Origin: DAISKN01 sp964553925
Lineage (GTDB): Bacteria > Acidobacteriota > Vicinamibacteria > Marinacidobacterales > SMYC01
Assembly (NCBI GenBank): GCA_964553925.1
Contig: CAZKNR010000539.1
Coordinates: 11,778 to 75,777 of the forward strand
DNA: 64,000 bases
Direction: 5' to 3'
Shown: one piece after another, positions 42,706 through 51,195 of the stretch
How positions within the stretch are numbered: position 1 is the first letter of the stretch
Layout: the number at the start of each line of letters is the position of its first letter
Notes under the pieces: model-generated
The model's database searches: none
What the model was told of the DNA's origin: nothing
The model's input: the letters and a program-made list of their open reading frames with translations, nothing else
Position numbers and translations under genes: made by a program

Positions 42706-44949
42706 TTATTGACCGCGGTGTCTGCGTCTGCGTTTGCCGGCAGTCGCCTTCGGTCGCGGCTTTACCCCTCGCGACCGTGGCGGCTCTAGGCCCTCGATCG
42801 AAAGCTCGATGCGGCGAAGCACGAGATCGACCTTCGCCACGAGAACGGTGACCCGATCCGCGAGACGGAAAATACGGCCCGTGGACTCCCCTCTCAGGGT
42901 GTGGGCTTCCTCGTTGTAGTGATAGTAGTCGTCGACGAGGGTGCTGATGTGCACCAGGCCCTCGACGAAGTACTCGACGAGCTCGACGTACAGTCCGTAA
43001 CTCGTGACTCCGGTCACGACCCCCTGGTAGACGTCACCCACCTTGTCCGACATGAAGCGGACTTTCTTCCAATCGACGAGCTCGCGCTCCGCCTCGTCGG
43101 CGCGTCTCTCGGTGTAGGAGCTCCGCTCCGCGACTTCCTTCAGCCGCCGCTCGCGAACCTCCGCGGCCTCCGTCTCGGGAACGCCTTTCTCCCGGAGCTC
43201 CCGGAGCAGACGATGCACGATCAGATCGGGATAGCGCCGTATGGGAGAGGTGAAATGGGTATAGAACGGCGCCGCGAGCGCGTAGTGTCCGCCGTTCTCC
43301 TCGGAGTAGACCGCCTTTTTCATCGTCCGGAGCATCACGTAGGAGACGAGCCTCTCCTCGGGCTTACCTTCGACGCGGGCGAGAAGCCTCTGAAAGGCCC
43401 GCGGGTTGAGGCGCTCGGAGGGAGAGCGCAGCCGAAGCCCGAGGCCGACGAGGAACTCCTCGAACACCTCGACGCGGCTGTCGTCCGGGGGCTCGTGGAT
43501 CCGGTAGATCGAGGGAGCGCCGCGCTCGGCGATGTGGAGCGCGACGGTCTCGTTCGCGAGGAGCATGAACTCCTCGATGATGCGATGGGCGACGTTGCGC
43601 TCGGAGGCGCGGATGTCGGTCACCCGGCCCTTGTCGTCGAGGACTACTTCCGCTTCGGGACGGTCGAAGTCGATCGAGCCCCGCGCCTCGCGCCGGGCTC
43701 GCAGGATCTTGAAGAGGGCCTCCATGCGCGCAAACGCGGGAAGGAGCTCCTTGTACTCGCGGGTGACGGCGGGATCCCGGTCGACGAGGATCTGCTTCAC
43801 CTTGGTATAGGTCATCCGGGCGCGGCTTCGAATGACCCCGTCGGCGAACCGGCTCGTGACGATCTTCCCCGCGGGGCTCACCTCGACGAAAACGCTCTGG
43901 ACCAGGCGGTCGACTCCGGGGTTCAAACTGCAGATCCCATTCGAGAGCCGCTCGGGGAGCATGGGAATCGCGCGCTCGGGAAAGTAGACCGACGTGCCCC
44001 GATGAAAGGCTTCCTGATCGAGACGCGACCCCTCGCGCACGTAGTGCGAGACGTCCGCGATGTGGACCCCGAGGAGGAAGTTCCCGTTCGCGAGGGTCTC
44101 GACCTCGACGGCGTCGTCGAAATCCCGCGCGGTCTCACCGTCGATGGTGACGATCGGGCTGCTGCGGAAGTCCTCGCGCGCGCCGAGGGCCCGCGAGCTC
44201 ACCTCGGAGGCAGTGGCCTCCGCCTCCGCGAGGACGTCCTCGGGAAACTCGTCGGGAAGACCGTGCTTCGCGACGACCACCAGGAGATCGACCCCGGGCT
44301 CGTCGACGTTTCCCACGACCTCGACGATGCGTCCAAGAGGCGCGCGATAGGGAGCGGGGTAGCGCGTAAGCTCGACGACCACCATATCCTTCGCCTTCGC
44401 GCCGCCGAGGTCCTTGTCGGGGAGGAAGACCTCGTACGGAAAGCGCGGGTCGAAGGGCACAACGCGGGTCCCGCCGGCGTCCGTCTCGAGCCTTCCTACG
44501 ATATGAGTGGTGACGCGCTCGACGACTTTGACGATGCGTCCCTCGAGCCGCCCGTCGGCGCTTTTCTTCGCCACATGAACGAGGACCCGGTCACCGTGGA
44601 GAGCGTCCGCGAGCTCCGCCGAGGGAACGTAGACGTCGGCGAGGCCCGGCTCCGATGGAATGACGAAGCCGAACCCTCGGCTCTTCATCTCGAGCCGCCC
44701 GGCGACGAGATCCATCTTTTCGGGAAGGCCGATGCGGTCGGTCCGGGTGCGAACGAGCTCCCCCTTCGCGAGCAGCCCCTCGATCGCCCGCTTCGCCTCG
44801 AGCCGGGCCTCGCCCTTCACCCGAAGCTGCTTGATGAGGTCCTTCTCCGTGGTCGGCCGCCCGAGAACTCGGAGGCGCTCCTTGATACGACGGGGGTAAT
44901 CGATTGTGGTCACCGTGCAGTCCGGCTTTGACAATACGCCGCCCTGCAC
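42706..44949 (-). CDS. rnr: Ribonuclease R
   Basis: A 747-residue RNase II-family 3'-5' exonuclease. It has an N-terminal HTH (DLIKQLRVKGEARLEAKRAI), cold-shock domains, the catalytic RNB domain (ARDFDDAVEV, HIADVSHYVREGS, PERAIPMLPE, FTSPIRRYPDL) and a C-terminal S1 domain (GVVTGVTSYGLYVEL) with a basic tail. GTG 44949 is the longest start; TTG 44934 is possible. Its stop is two bases from the convergent ppx stop. Confidence 0.95.
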   Translation of the reverse strand: MQGGVLSKPDCTVTTIDYPRRIKERLRVLGRPTTEKDLIKQLRVKGEARLEAKRAIEGLLAKGELVRTRTDRIGLPEKMDLVAGRLEMKSRGFGFVIPSEPGLADVYVPSAELADALHGDRVLVHVAKKSADGRLEGRIVKVVERVTTHIVGRLETDAGGTRVVPFDPRFPYEVFLPDKDLGGAKAKDMVVVELTRYPAPYRAPLGRIVEVVGNVDEPGVDLLVVVAKHGLPDEFPEDVLAEAEATASEVSSRALGAREDFRSSPIVTIDGETARDFDDAVEVETLANGNFLLGVHIADVSHYVREGSRLDQEAFHRGTSVYFPERAIPMLPERLSNGICSLNPGVDRLVQSVFVEVSPAGKIVTSRFADGVIRSRARMTYTKVKQILVDRDPAVTREYKELLPAFARMEALFKILRARREARGSIDFDRPEAEVVLDDKGRVTDIRASERNVAHRIIEEFMLLANETVALHIAERGAPSIYRIHEPPDDSRVEVFEEFLVGLGLRLRSPSERLNPRAFQRLLARVEGKPEERLVSYVMLRTMKKAVYSEENGGHYALAAPFYTHFTSPIRRYPDLIVHRLLRELREKGVPETEAAEVRERRLKEVAERSSYTERRADEAERELVDWKKVRFMSDKVGDVYQGVVTGVTSYGLYVELVEYFVEGLVHISTLVDDYYHYNEEAHTLRGESTGRIFRLADRVTVLVAKVDLVLRRIELSIEGLEPPRSRGVKPRPKATAGKRRRRHRGQ

Positions 44950-44977
44950 ATATCATTCAACCCGCAATACTTCCCAC

Positions 44978-45063
44978 GCCGAAGTGGCGGAATGGCAGAC
45001 GCGCTGCGTTCAGGGCGCAGTCCTCTTATGAGGGTCGGGGTTCGAGTCCCCGCTTCGGCACCA
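44978..45063 (+). tRNA. tRNA-Leu (anticodon CAG)
   Basis: An 86-base class II tRNA. Acceptor GCCGAAG pairs with CTTCGGC, discriminator A, and encoded CCA at 45061-45063. The anticodon stem CTGCG/CGCAG closes loop TTCAGGG (CAG). A long variable arm TCCTCTTATGAGGG and T loop GGTTCGAGTCC follow. It marks the left border of the accessory region. Confidence 0.97.
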
Positions 45064-45187
45064 ACAAGAGCTAAGTCCCGGGGTCTTCACGCGTGAGGCG
45101 AAGGGAATCGCCCAGGTTTCCGGTTGGAGAGCAATCCCATCCGGACATAGAATGTATAGCCGTGGCTAAACAGCTAATGTGGCTTGA

Positions 45188-45499
45188 TCGACGACAATAC
45201 GGCGACAACAGGGCGTTCTCATACGGACGCGACCCCAGCTTGATGACGTCGTAGAAAAGTTCGAACGCAAGCACAGTGTTGAGAAGAGTGAAGTCTGGGA
45301 GCTGCTTCAGAGCAAACCCACGTTTCGGTTTGTCGAAAAGGGTCACCGTGAAGGCGAGAACGTCTATGCTGCTTTAGGACGGACCGACGCCGGAAGATGT
45401 GTTGTCGTTTTTTTTGTCTACAAGACGACCAGAGCCGCCCTCGTCATTTCTGGCCGCGATATGACTCGGGGTGAACGGAAACGCTATGAAAAAAAATAG
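45188..45499 (+). pseudogene. BrnT-like toxin gene without a standard start codon
   Basis: The frame from about 45221 encodes a near-complete BrnT-like RNase toxin: PQLDDVVEKFERKHSVEKSE, FVEKGHREGENVYAALGRTD, RCVVVFFVYKTTRAALVIS and GRDMTRGERKRYEKK, ending TAG 45497-45499. The frame is open from a TGA at 45185 but has no ATG, GTG or TTG before the domain; the codon at the expected start is ATA (45221). Paired with the broken antitoxin gene it overlaps by 14 bases. Probably inactive. Confidence 0.75.
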
Positions 45500-45753
45500 G
45501 AGTTCGATATCTGAGGCCACGTCCTACCAGGAAATGGGCCAGTATTGGGATTCAGAAAGATCTGGATGACATCTGGGATCAGACCGAGCCTGCCGAGTTC
45601 TCCGTAAGTCTCCAGGCCGAAGCGAACTATTACCCGATCGAATCCGCTCTGTCAGATAAGATCCGCGACTTAGCGAAGCGTCACGGCGTTTCTCCCCAGA
45701 CCTTGCTGAACCTCTGGGTTCAGGAAAAACTGCAAGAAGAGAAAGTCGACTAA
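45486..45753 (+). pseudogene. Frameshifted CopG/BrnA-type antitoxin gene
   Basis: ATG 45486 gives KKNRSSISEATSYQEMGQYW, the normal N-terminus of the CopG antitoxin that accompanies BrnT. The frame then shifts near 45550, and DLDDIWDQTEPAEFSVSLQA, IESALSDKIRDLAKRHGVSP and QTLLNLWVQEKLQEEKVD continue one frame over to TAA 45751-45753. Total length is not divisible by three. The DNA-binding helix-turn-helix part is otherwise intact. Confidence 0.8.
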
Positions 45754-46479
45754 TTCTTCCGCCCGGTGAGAGTGCGGTGAGAATTCAGGCTCACGATGCG
45801 AGCTCAGCGACGTGTTGACCCATTGACCCGCGGACAACCTCGTATCCGGCGTGGAGCGTCGCTCTCGGAGTGTGATCCTCGCGCAATCGTGCGAATGGCC
45901 GTGCTCGGGTGTCACGGGGCGAACTCCGTCCTGTTCGAAGAGACGCTCAAGGGCTCCGGCGAAGCCGTTGTTGGTGGCAGCGCCGGGAAAACAGATGAAC
46001 TTCTTCCAGGGCTCACCACAAGTCAGTAACCAGCCCCACGGCCAGCACCTCGTCATAACTCTCACGTCATCTCCCTGCACCGTTTTCACGGCTGGCGGCT
46101 TCCAGGAGCCACCGATGATTGAGCCCGGCCCGCGTGGCGGTGGACGCTATCCCCCCGGGATAGCGTGACGTGGTCGAGCCTTTGCCGATCAAGTTCTGAG
46201 CCCCAGCTGAGACCGTGCTTGTCATCCTTTCCGCTCGCGAGGATGCCGAAACATTGATGACAATCCCGGACCAGACTGCATCGGTCGCAGAGGGTGTACC
46301 ACCACGTTGGGCGCGTGCAGCCCGGAGAGCCGTGCATCCGAGGACTAAATCGCGATCCTCCCAGGAATTTCGTAAACTGTTTGGTATCCAGTTCCCAGGG
46401 TCTCAGACAAACAGCACTGGAACTCGCCGAGTTCCTTTTGAGGAGGACTCGCGTTTCGACGCCGAGTAGCAGCGACATC
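45754..46479. other. Accessory stretch with no recognisable gene
   Basis: About 700 bases downstream of the broken toxin-antitoxin pair. Open frames on both strands are short and resemble no family I know. The last 110 bases (from about 46370) are similar to the sequence before the second membrane cassette at 58730-58847, so they belong to the duplication. Confidence 0.5.
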
Positions 46480-47195
46480 ATGAACTCGAGAGCGTTTGCG
46501 CCTACGGCCGCCGCTTTTCTTCTGATCGGAGTTTTGCTCATCCCGAAGGTCTTCGAGCGAGCCGGCAATGGACTTGTAGCAACGGCTAACTGGACGTCTT
46601 ACCGCGTTGGCTGGGACTGGCATCGAATCCACCCCAACTTCGTCAACATCCCTGGTAAGGATCTCATGAAGAAGCCGGAAGGGTCGCTCCATCCAGCGGT
46701 GCCTCTATTCCTGGCTCTCGGCGCCTTGAACCTGGTCGGGCTCGCGGCTCCACGATCGCGCTATTTCTTCGCGGTCATGAATCTCATCTGGGTAATTCTG
46801 TTCGTCTTCGTCATTTTCGTCTGGATGGGGACCACGTACACAAGAGCAGACTACCCGCGACTATCACCGACCAGCTCTTCAACAACCCCACCAATTCGAA
46901 AGGGTTGAACGAATGTCAGGGAAGGCGATGCTCCAACTCGCTTTCGCTCTTGGAATTCTGGTGCTCGCGATGGCGGTCATCATCGCTCGCCTTCGCACGC
47001 GCAGACGCGCCTGGGCTTTACTCTCTCTGCTGTTTCGCTTCTCCTGCCTCCTGATCGGGACGGCGTCGACGGCCTACTGGGCTGCCGCACCGGGCGGGCC
47101 GCACCCCATTTCGGCGTGCGGTAGCGCATTCCTTCTCCTAGCGTACGTGGTCTCGGGCGAGTCAGACCTTCTCCGGACGCCGCCAAAAGCTGATC
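46370..47195 (+). repeat. Duplicated two-gene membrane cassette, copy 1
   Basis: Copy 1 of a segment repeated at 58730-59560. It includes about 110 bases of upstream DNA (AATTTCGTA-ACT-TTTG...CCCAGG) and two small membrane genes. The two copies are about 12.4 kb apart in the same orientation. Confidence 0.85.
46480..46908 (+). CDS. Small membrane protein A, copy 1
   Basis: A 142-residue protein with three hydrophobic helices: FAPTAAAFLLIGVLLIPKVF, FLALGALNLVGLAAP and VMNLIWVILFVFVIFVWMG. A conserved amphipathic stretch NWTSYRVGWDWHRIHPNF lies between the first two. It has no known family. It is highly similar along its length to the protein at 58848. ATG 46480 is the conserved start; a TTG at 46438 would extend it. 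It is followed by gene B after four bases. Confidence 0.72.
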   Translation: MNSRAFAPTAAAFLLIGVLLIPKVFERAGNGLVATANWTSYRVGWDWHRIHPNFVNIPGKDLMKKPEGSLHPAVPLFLALGALNLVGLAAPRSRYFFAVMNLIWVILFVFVIFVWMGTTYTRADYPRLSPTSSSTTPPIRKG

Positions 47196-47203
47196 ATGAG
47201 TGA
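46913..47203 (+). CDS. Small membrane protein B, copy 1
   Basis: A 96-residue protein with three predicted helices (MLQLAFALGILVLAMAVIIA; LLFRFSCLLIGTASTAYWAA; SAFLLLAYVVSG) and the conserved loop APGGPHPISAC. Near-duplicate of 59275-59565. Its stop overlaps the start of the EEP gene (47196). Function is unknown. Confidence 0.75.
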   Translation: MSGKAMLQLAFALGILVLAMAVIIARLRTRRRAWALLSLLFRFSCLLIGTASTAYWAAAPGGPHPISACGSAFLLLAYVVSGESDLLRTPPKADHE

Positions 47204-48134
47204 ACGCGCCGCACAAGGCCGAAAGCGGACCGTTTTTGCGCTGTGCGTCTTCATCGCCGCGCTCGCCGCCGTATACGCCTTCGTTGGCGATAGGACCATC
47301 TGGGGCGAATGGATCTCTGTCGCACCTCCCGCCATCTGGGGCGTTCTCCTTTTGCCATCGGGCGTCCGCTTGCGGAGCTGGGTGCTCCTCGCATTTATAA
47401 CCTCCTTCCTGGTCCTTGCGTCCGAGTGGCCGCAGATCGGCGCGAGCGCAGCGCCGTCCTCCCAAACGATTCGCGTTGTGACATGGAACATCGGAGCGGG
47501 AAACATTGGCTGGGCGGAAGCCGTCAAGGAATTGAAGCCTGACATCGTCCTCGTTCAAGAGGGCATGAAACCGGCGACCATCGAGGAGGGATTCCACTGG
47601 TACGGGACTCTCGACCCGGGGACGCTATCTCGCTTTCCGGCCGAGGTCCTGCCCACGGAGAGCGTCGGCCCCTGGACGGACCCGCAGCTCCTCTTGATGG
47701 AGATTCATGGGAGGAAGGTGCTCGTTGCTAACGTCCGCCTCATGCTTCCTTCGATCGTGATTCAGCTCGTGGACCCGTTCTACGAAAACCCGAGCCAAAA
47801 CTACCGTGCGCGTATCGGGCAGTATGGGAAACTCGCTTCATTGTTGGAATCGACTGCGAGGTCCACGGAAGCCGAAGCCATACTTTTGGCCGGAGACTTC
47901 AACGTTCCGGCACACATGCCATCGCTTGCACCGTTGCGCCGCTTTCTACAGGACTCCTGGCGCGCATCCGGATCGGGCTGGGGCGCGACCGTTCCCGAGT
48001 TCCTTCCCCTTACTCGCATCGACCAACTCTGGCTGTCGCGAGAAATCGAGCCGGTCTCGGTCCGCGTCGTCCGGGTCGAAGGCTCCGACCACCGAGCGGT
48101 CGTCGCGGACCTGAGTTTTCGCGAAACGACATGA
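47196..48134 (+). CDS. Membrane-anchored endonuclease/exonuclease/phosphatase (EEP) family protein
   Basis: A 312-residue protein with two or three N-terminal TM segments (residues about 10-75) and an EEP catalytic domain: VVTWNIGAGNIGW, PDIVLVQEGMK, LLAGDFNVPAHMP, RIDQLWLS and the late SDHRAVVADL. The Asp/Asn/His residues for metal-dependent phosphoester cleavage are intact. It overlaps gene B upstream and the HAD gene downstream (ATGA), so four genes form one operon. Substrate is unknown. Confidence 0.87.
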   Translation: MSERAAQGRKRTVFALCVFIAALAAVYAFVGDRTIWGEWISVAPPAIWGVLLLPSGVRLRSWVLLAFITSFLVLASEWPQIGASAAPSSQTIRVVTWNIGAGNIGWAEAVKELKPDIVLVQEGMKPATIEEGFHWYGTLDPGTLSRFPAEVLPTESVGPWTDPQLLLMEIHGRKVLVANVRLMLPSIVIQLVDPFYENPSQNYRARIGQYGKLASLLESTARSTEAEAILLAGDFNVPAHMPSLAPLRRFLQDSWRASGSGWGATVPEFLPLTRIDQLWLSREIEPVSVRVVRVEGSDHRAVVADLSFRETT

Positions 48135-48565
48135 TGAGCCAGGCGATGTTGCTTTTCCTCGATTTCGACGGCGTTCTGCGAAGGGCAGACTCTCCGAAGT
48201 ATCGCTTTGACGGGGACTGCCTCGAGCTCTTCCAGCAGACCGTCCGGGCTCTCGAGGATATCGAGATCGTGGTGTCCTCTTCCTGGAAAGACGCATTCAG
48301 CATGAGTGAGATAAGGGGGCACTTCGCGCCGGATATCGCAAAGAGAATCATTGGAGTCACGCCGAGCCTGTTGAGGATCGAGGAGTACCCGCGGCATCGT
48401 GAGGTCCGGGCGTTTCTTCGACGGCAGGGTTGGGAGCAGCGCCGCTGGCTCGCGATCGACGATGACCCTGACAACTACGGGCCTGGGACGAACGTTGTGC
48501 TAACGGAACCGACAAAGGGGTTCGACCAACTCGCAGCGGAATCTTTGATGCGCATCGCCCGGTAG
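48131..48565 (+). CDS. HAD-like phosphatase (Swiss-Army-Knife RNA repair type)
   Basis: A 144-residue HAD fold: LLFLDFDGVLRRADS (DxD motif), VVSSSWKDAFS, then LAIDDDPDNYGPG. This small cap-less group is known as the HAD domain of RNA-repair proteins, but a nucleic-acid role here is inferred. It starts inside the EEP stop (ATGA). Confidence 0.82.
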   Translation: MMSQAMLLFLDFDGVLRRADSPKYRFDGDCLELFQQTVRALEDIEIVVSSSWKDAFSMSEIRGHFAPDIAKRIIGVTPSLLRIEEYPRHREVRAFLRRQGWEQRRWLAIDDDPDNYGPGTNVVLTEPTKGFDQLAAESLMRIAR

Positions 48566-48591
48566 AAAGAAACGTACCAAAAAAAAATTGT

Positions 48592-48885
48592 AATGGAACT
48601 GAACCCCACGCCTTCCAGCGTTCGGATCACAATGACCCGTGGAGACTCTTCAACGTGACGAAGCTCGTGCCGGAAGACTAGCGTTGGACACGGAAGTACA
48701 ACGGACAGAAGGAGCTCCTCGACCATATACTCAGCAGTGAGGGACTCATGCCTCGGCAGGGCAATCTTCGCCAGGTGCCGACGATGAGCATAATCAACGA
48801 GGACACTCCCAACTTGATCGGTGCGCACCCCATCGCGGACGGTGTGATTCCCGACCACGCACCGGTCACCGCTACGTTCGTGTAG
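48592..48885 (+). pseudogene. C-terminal remnant of an EEP-family gene
   Basis: The reading frame gives DHNDPWRLFNVTKLVPED, a TAG at 48679-48681, then RWTRKYNGQKELLDHILSSE and ADGVIPDHAPVTATFV before TAG 48883. This is the end of an endonuclease/exonuclease/phosphatase domain of a different subfamily from the intact neighbours, keeping the catalytic DH. The upstream domain is missing and the internal stop confirms decay. Confidence 0.75.
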
Positions 48886-49128
48886 CCGATTATCTAAAAT
48901 AGACAACCTTTTCCCCGCGCAAATCCCTCTTCGGAAGTCCTTTCTATTGCCGGATCCCACGGCTCTCCGTCGCATCGCGCAGGAAATGGTCGCACCGAAT
49001 ACCGCGAAGCAGATTTCCGGACTGCGACCTGCTATAATTGAGAACAACCAGCTATTCTGAATTCTTAACAGGCCCCGCTTACTCGACCTTGTTCGGTATT
49101 CATGTCTCCGAGGGAAGGGAGAAAGCCG

Positions 49129-49941
49129 ATGCTGGTCCGCTGGTTCTCGTTGACGCTAACGGTGATTGCGGTTTCTCTGGGATGCTCTGACAGCAACACT
49201 CCCGAAACGGAGCCCGGAAGCGCAGGCCCGAGTCGGGGCGCTTCAACGGGCCCCACGGCGGAATCCCTTGGCGAGGACGCCGGCGCCGGCGTCACCATCG
49301 ACGTGCATGAGCGTCAAGACGAGGAGATCGAGGACAAGAACGCTGCGATTCTAGCGAGGCTGCGAGAAGAGGAGATCGCGAGGAACGCAGAAGCGATCTC
49401 AACTGAAGTGGTCGCGACCTCCGGACAAGACACGGCGCCTCCCGCTGCCGTAGCGGTCGAGGCGCTTTCGCCCACGGACAAGATCCCGGAGAAGGCCTCT
49501 CGGTCCAGTATGGAAGAGTTCAGAGATCGCGTTGCCGAGTTCGAGCCGCGGATTGGAGAGATTTCTAAGACAGCGGACGTGCTTGATGACAACTACCGAC
49601 GATACCTCGATGCGTGCTACCAGAAGTCTACAACTGGTTCTTACTCCGGACGCGCGAGCGGCTACTCGTACGGCGCTGCCGCAGGTCGGGATTGGTTCGC
49701 CGTTTACGGCGCCCAAACCGACTTGGCATATGGAGGGACCTATAGCGGAAGTACCTCCATAAACAATGAAACGACACCTTACTGTAGGGAACTGTGGAGC
49801 GACATCCTTGATGGGAGCCGAGAAATCAACCAAGCCATGAAGGAACTGCAGCAAGACGCGAGACGCAAAGGAGTGCTCCCTGGCCACATGCGCGATCTGA
49901 GGAGAAAGTACCGATTGGATTGGGAAGGTTGGACTAGATAG
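49129..49941 (+). CDS. Lipoprotein of unknown function
   Basis: A 270-residue lipoprotein; lipobox AVSLGC at about residues 12-17. A low-complexity acidic region and a helix rich in Glu/Arg (ERQDEEIEDKNAAILARLRE) follow, then a Tyr/Gly/Ser-rich segment (TTGSYSGRASGYSYGAAAG) and a charged C-terminus. ATG 49129 has a GGGAG site; ATG 49102 is an alternative. No family recognised. Confidence 0.7.
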   Translation: MLVRWFSLTLTVIAVSLGCSDSNTPETEPGSAGPSRGASTGPTAESLGEDAGAGVTIDVHERQDEEIEDKNAAILARLREEEIARNAEAISTEVVATSGQDTAPPAAVAVEALSPTDKIPEKASRSSMEEFRDRVAEFEPRIGEISKTADVLDDNYRRYLDACYQKSTTGSYSGRASGYSYGAAAGRDWFAVYGAQTDLAYGGTYSGSTSINNETTPYCRELWSDILDGSREINQAMKELQQDARRKGVLPGHMRDLRRKYRLDWEGWTR

Positions 49942-50060
49942 ATAGGTCCAGGTCACCTCCTCTGAACATCTAGCACCAATCCGCTCACCTGTTGCAACGG
50001 TGGAAATCCTGGTTGAGCTTTTCAGGGACGCAGAGACCTCTGAAGCGAGAAGGAGGAATC

Positions 50061-50259
50061 ATGACACGCGAGCAAAAGGAAATTTCCCCAAACTTAGGCA
50101 TTCGGAAAGAGAACCGGCGACACCTTCATCGTCGGCGCACCCAATGAAGTTTTTGTTGATGAAGATGACGGCGGAAGACCACTGATCAAAATCCGTCGCG
50201 ATGACATCCGAAGCTTGATTGATTACCTGCAGAAGATGCTTCTCGCGCCGGACGAATAG
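50061..50259 (+). pseudogene. Small conserved gene with a one-base frameshift
   Basis: ATG 50061 with a perfect AGGAGG site encodes TREQKEISPNLGIRKEN. After an extra base near 50114, the next frame encodes GDTFIVGAPNEVFVDEDDGG and RRDDIRSLIDYLQKMLLAPD to TAG 50257. The two parts make a coherent 66-residue acidic protein. It is either a recent mutation, an assembly error or a frameshift site. Not recognised. Confidence 0.65.
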
Positions 50260-50539
50260 CGGTGGCTCTTGAAGAACGTGGGCCCTGAACGGGCGAGGAC
50301 TTGGGTACTGTAACTCACGGCGGTGACGATGCTGGCCGTGGAATGGGAGAACGGCAATGAAATACGGAGTAGAACTTCTGCCTCAGGTCGTCTCGCTCCT
50401 CGGGATCTTGGCGGTTCCCATCGTTTCGCGTACCTCCGCATCAAGCACGCCGTGTGACTCCTCGTTGAGTACCGTCGCGGCGCGTCGAAGACCTCTTCGA
50501 GACGAGAGAAGCTCTTCTTGGCGACCCTAGGGCTCGGGA
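50260..50539. other. Accessory stretch with no supported gene
   Basis: About 280 bases. A short frame from ATG 50358 (KYGVELLPQVVSLLGILAVP) looks like one membrane helix and then breaks; it may be a relic connected with the remnant downstream. Confidence 0.4.
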
Positions 50540-50989
50540 TTCTCTCTCCTTGCTGGTGCTTTTGGCCTATGGGTGGTTCTTTGAGGCTCAGTGGGTCGAG
50601 CGCGTCGACGTGGTCATCGTCGCCGGGCGGTGCCGAAGGCGCGGCTCGTCGAGACCGCGAACGCGGCCCGGACGGGGCTCGAGGCTTTCGTTGCGAAGCT
50701 CGACCGAAGAGCGGCGGAGCTCGGGTATCTTCGAACACGAAGCACCGCTCCACTCGAGCATTGGCTGAAAGTGCCCGTCACCGACGTCCAGAGGGAGGCG
50801 GGCTTCCGTGTACTGGAGAGGTTCTATCGCGCCCGGTTCGGCGGCGTTGCCGTGACGCGGGAGGAAGCCGACCGCCTAGGGCTCGCTCTCGTCGCCTTGT
50901 CCCGGGGCCAGTCGAAAAGACCCCCCGCACCGTCCCGCGAAGCCGAGGACCTTGCAGCAGTGAGCGCAACCAAGCAGCCTCCGTCGTAG
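50540..50989 (+). pseudogene. Remnant resembling the C-terminus of a transglutaminase/DUF4129 protein
   Basis: A last membrane segment with LLVLLAYGWFFEAQWVERVD (about 50548-50625) is in one frame. RLVETANAARTGLEAFVAKL and GFRVLERFYRARFGGVAVTR to TAG 50987-50989 follow in another. The RFYRARFGG block with spaced Glu/Leu residues resembles the cytoplasmic tail of TgpA-like transglutaminases. The N-terminal catalytic part is absent. Family assignment is tentative. Confidence 0.45.
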
Positions 50990-51195
50990 CCGCCGGCTCG
51001 CGCGCCCGTCAGGCAGGAGCGCGAGCGTTTCGGCAGAGGAAGATCTCATAGAGGATGGCGAGCCGGAAGACAACTTCGCTGATGGTGCGACAAGAGAACA
51101 CATCATCGACCGTCGGTTTTTTTCGATGGACCTCCTTTTCTTGGTGGCAAGAAGGAGCCAGCGTACCCGCGTCTCGGGAACTTGAGGAGGCCTCA

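Noticed and set aside
45670..46089. Minus-strand 139-residue frame after the BrnA relic
   Set aside because: It overlaps the antitoxin on the opposite strand and matches no family I can identify.
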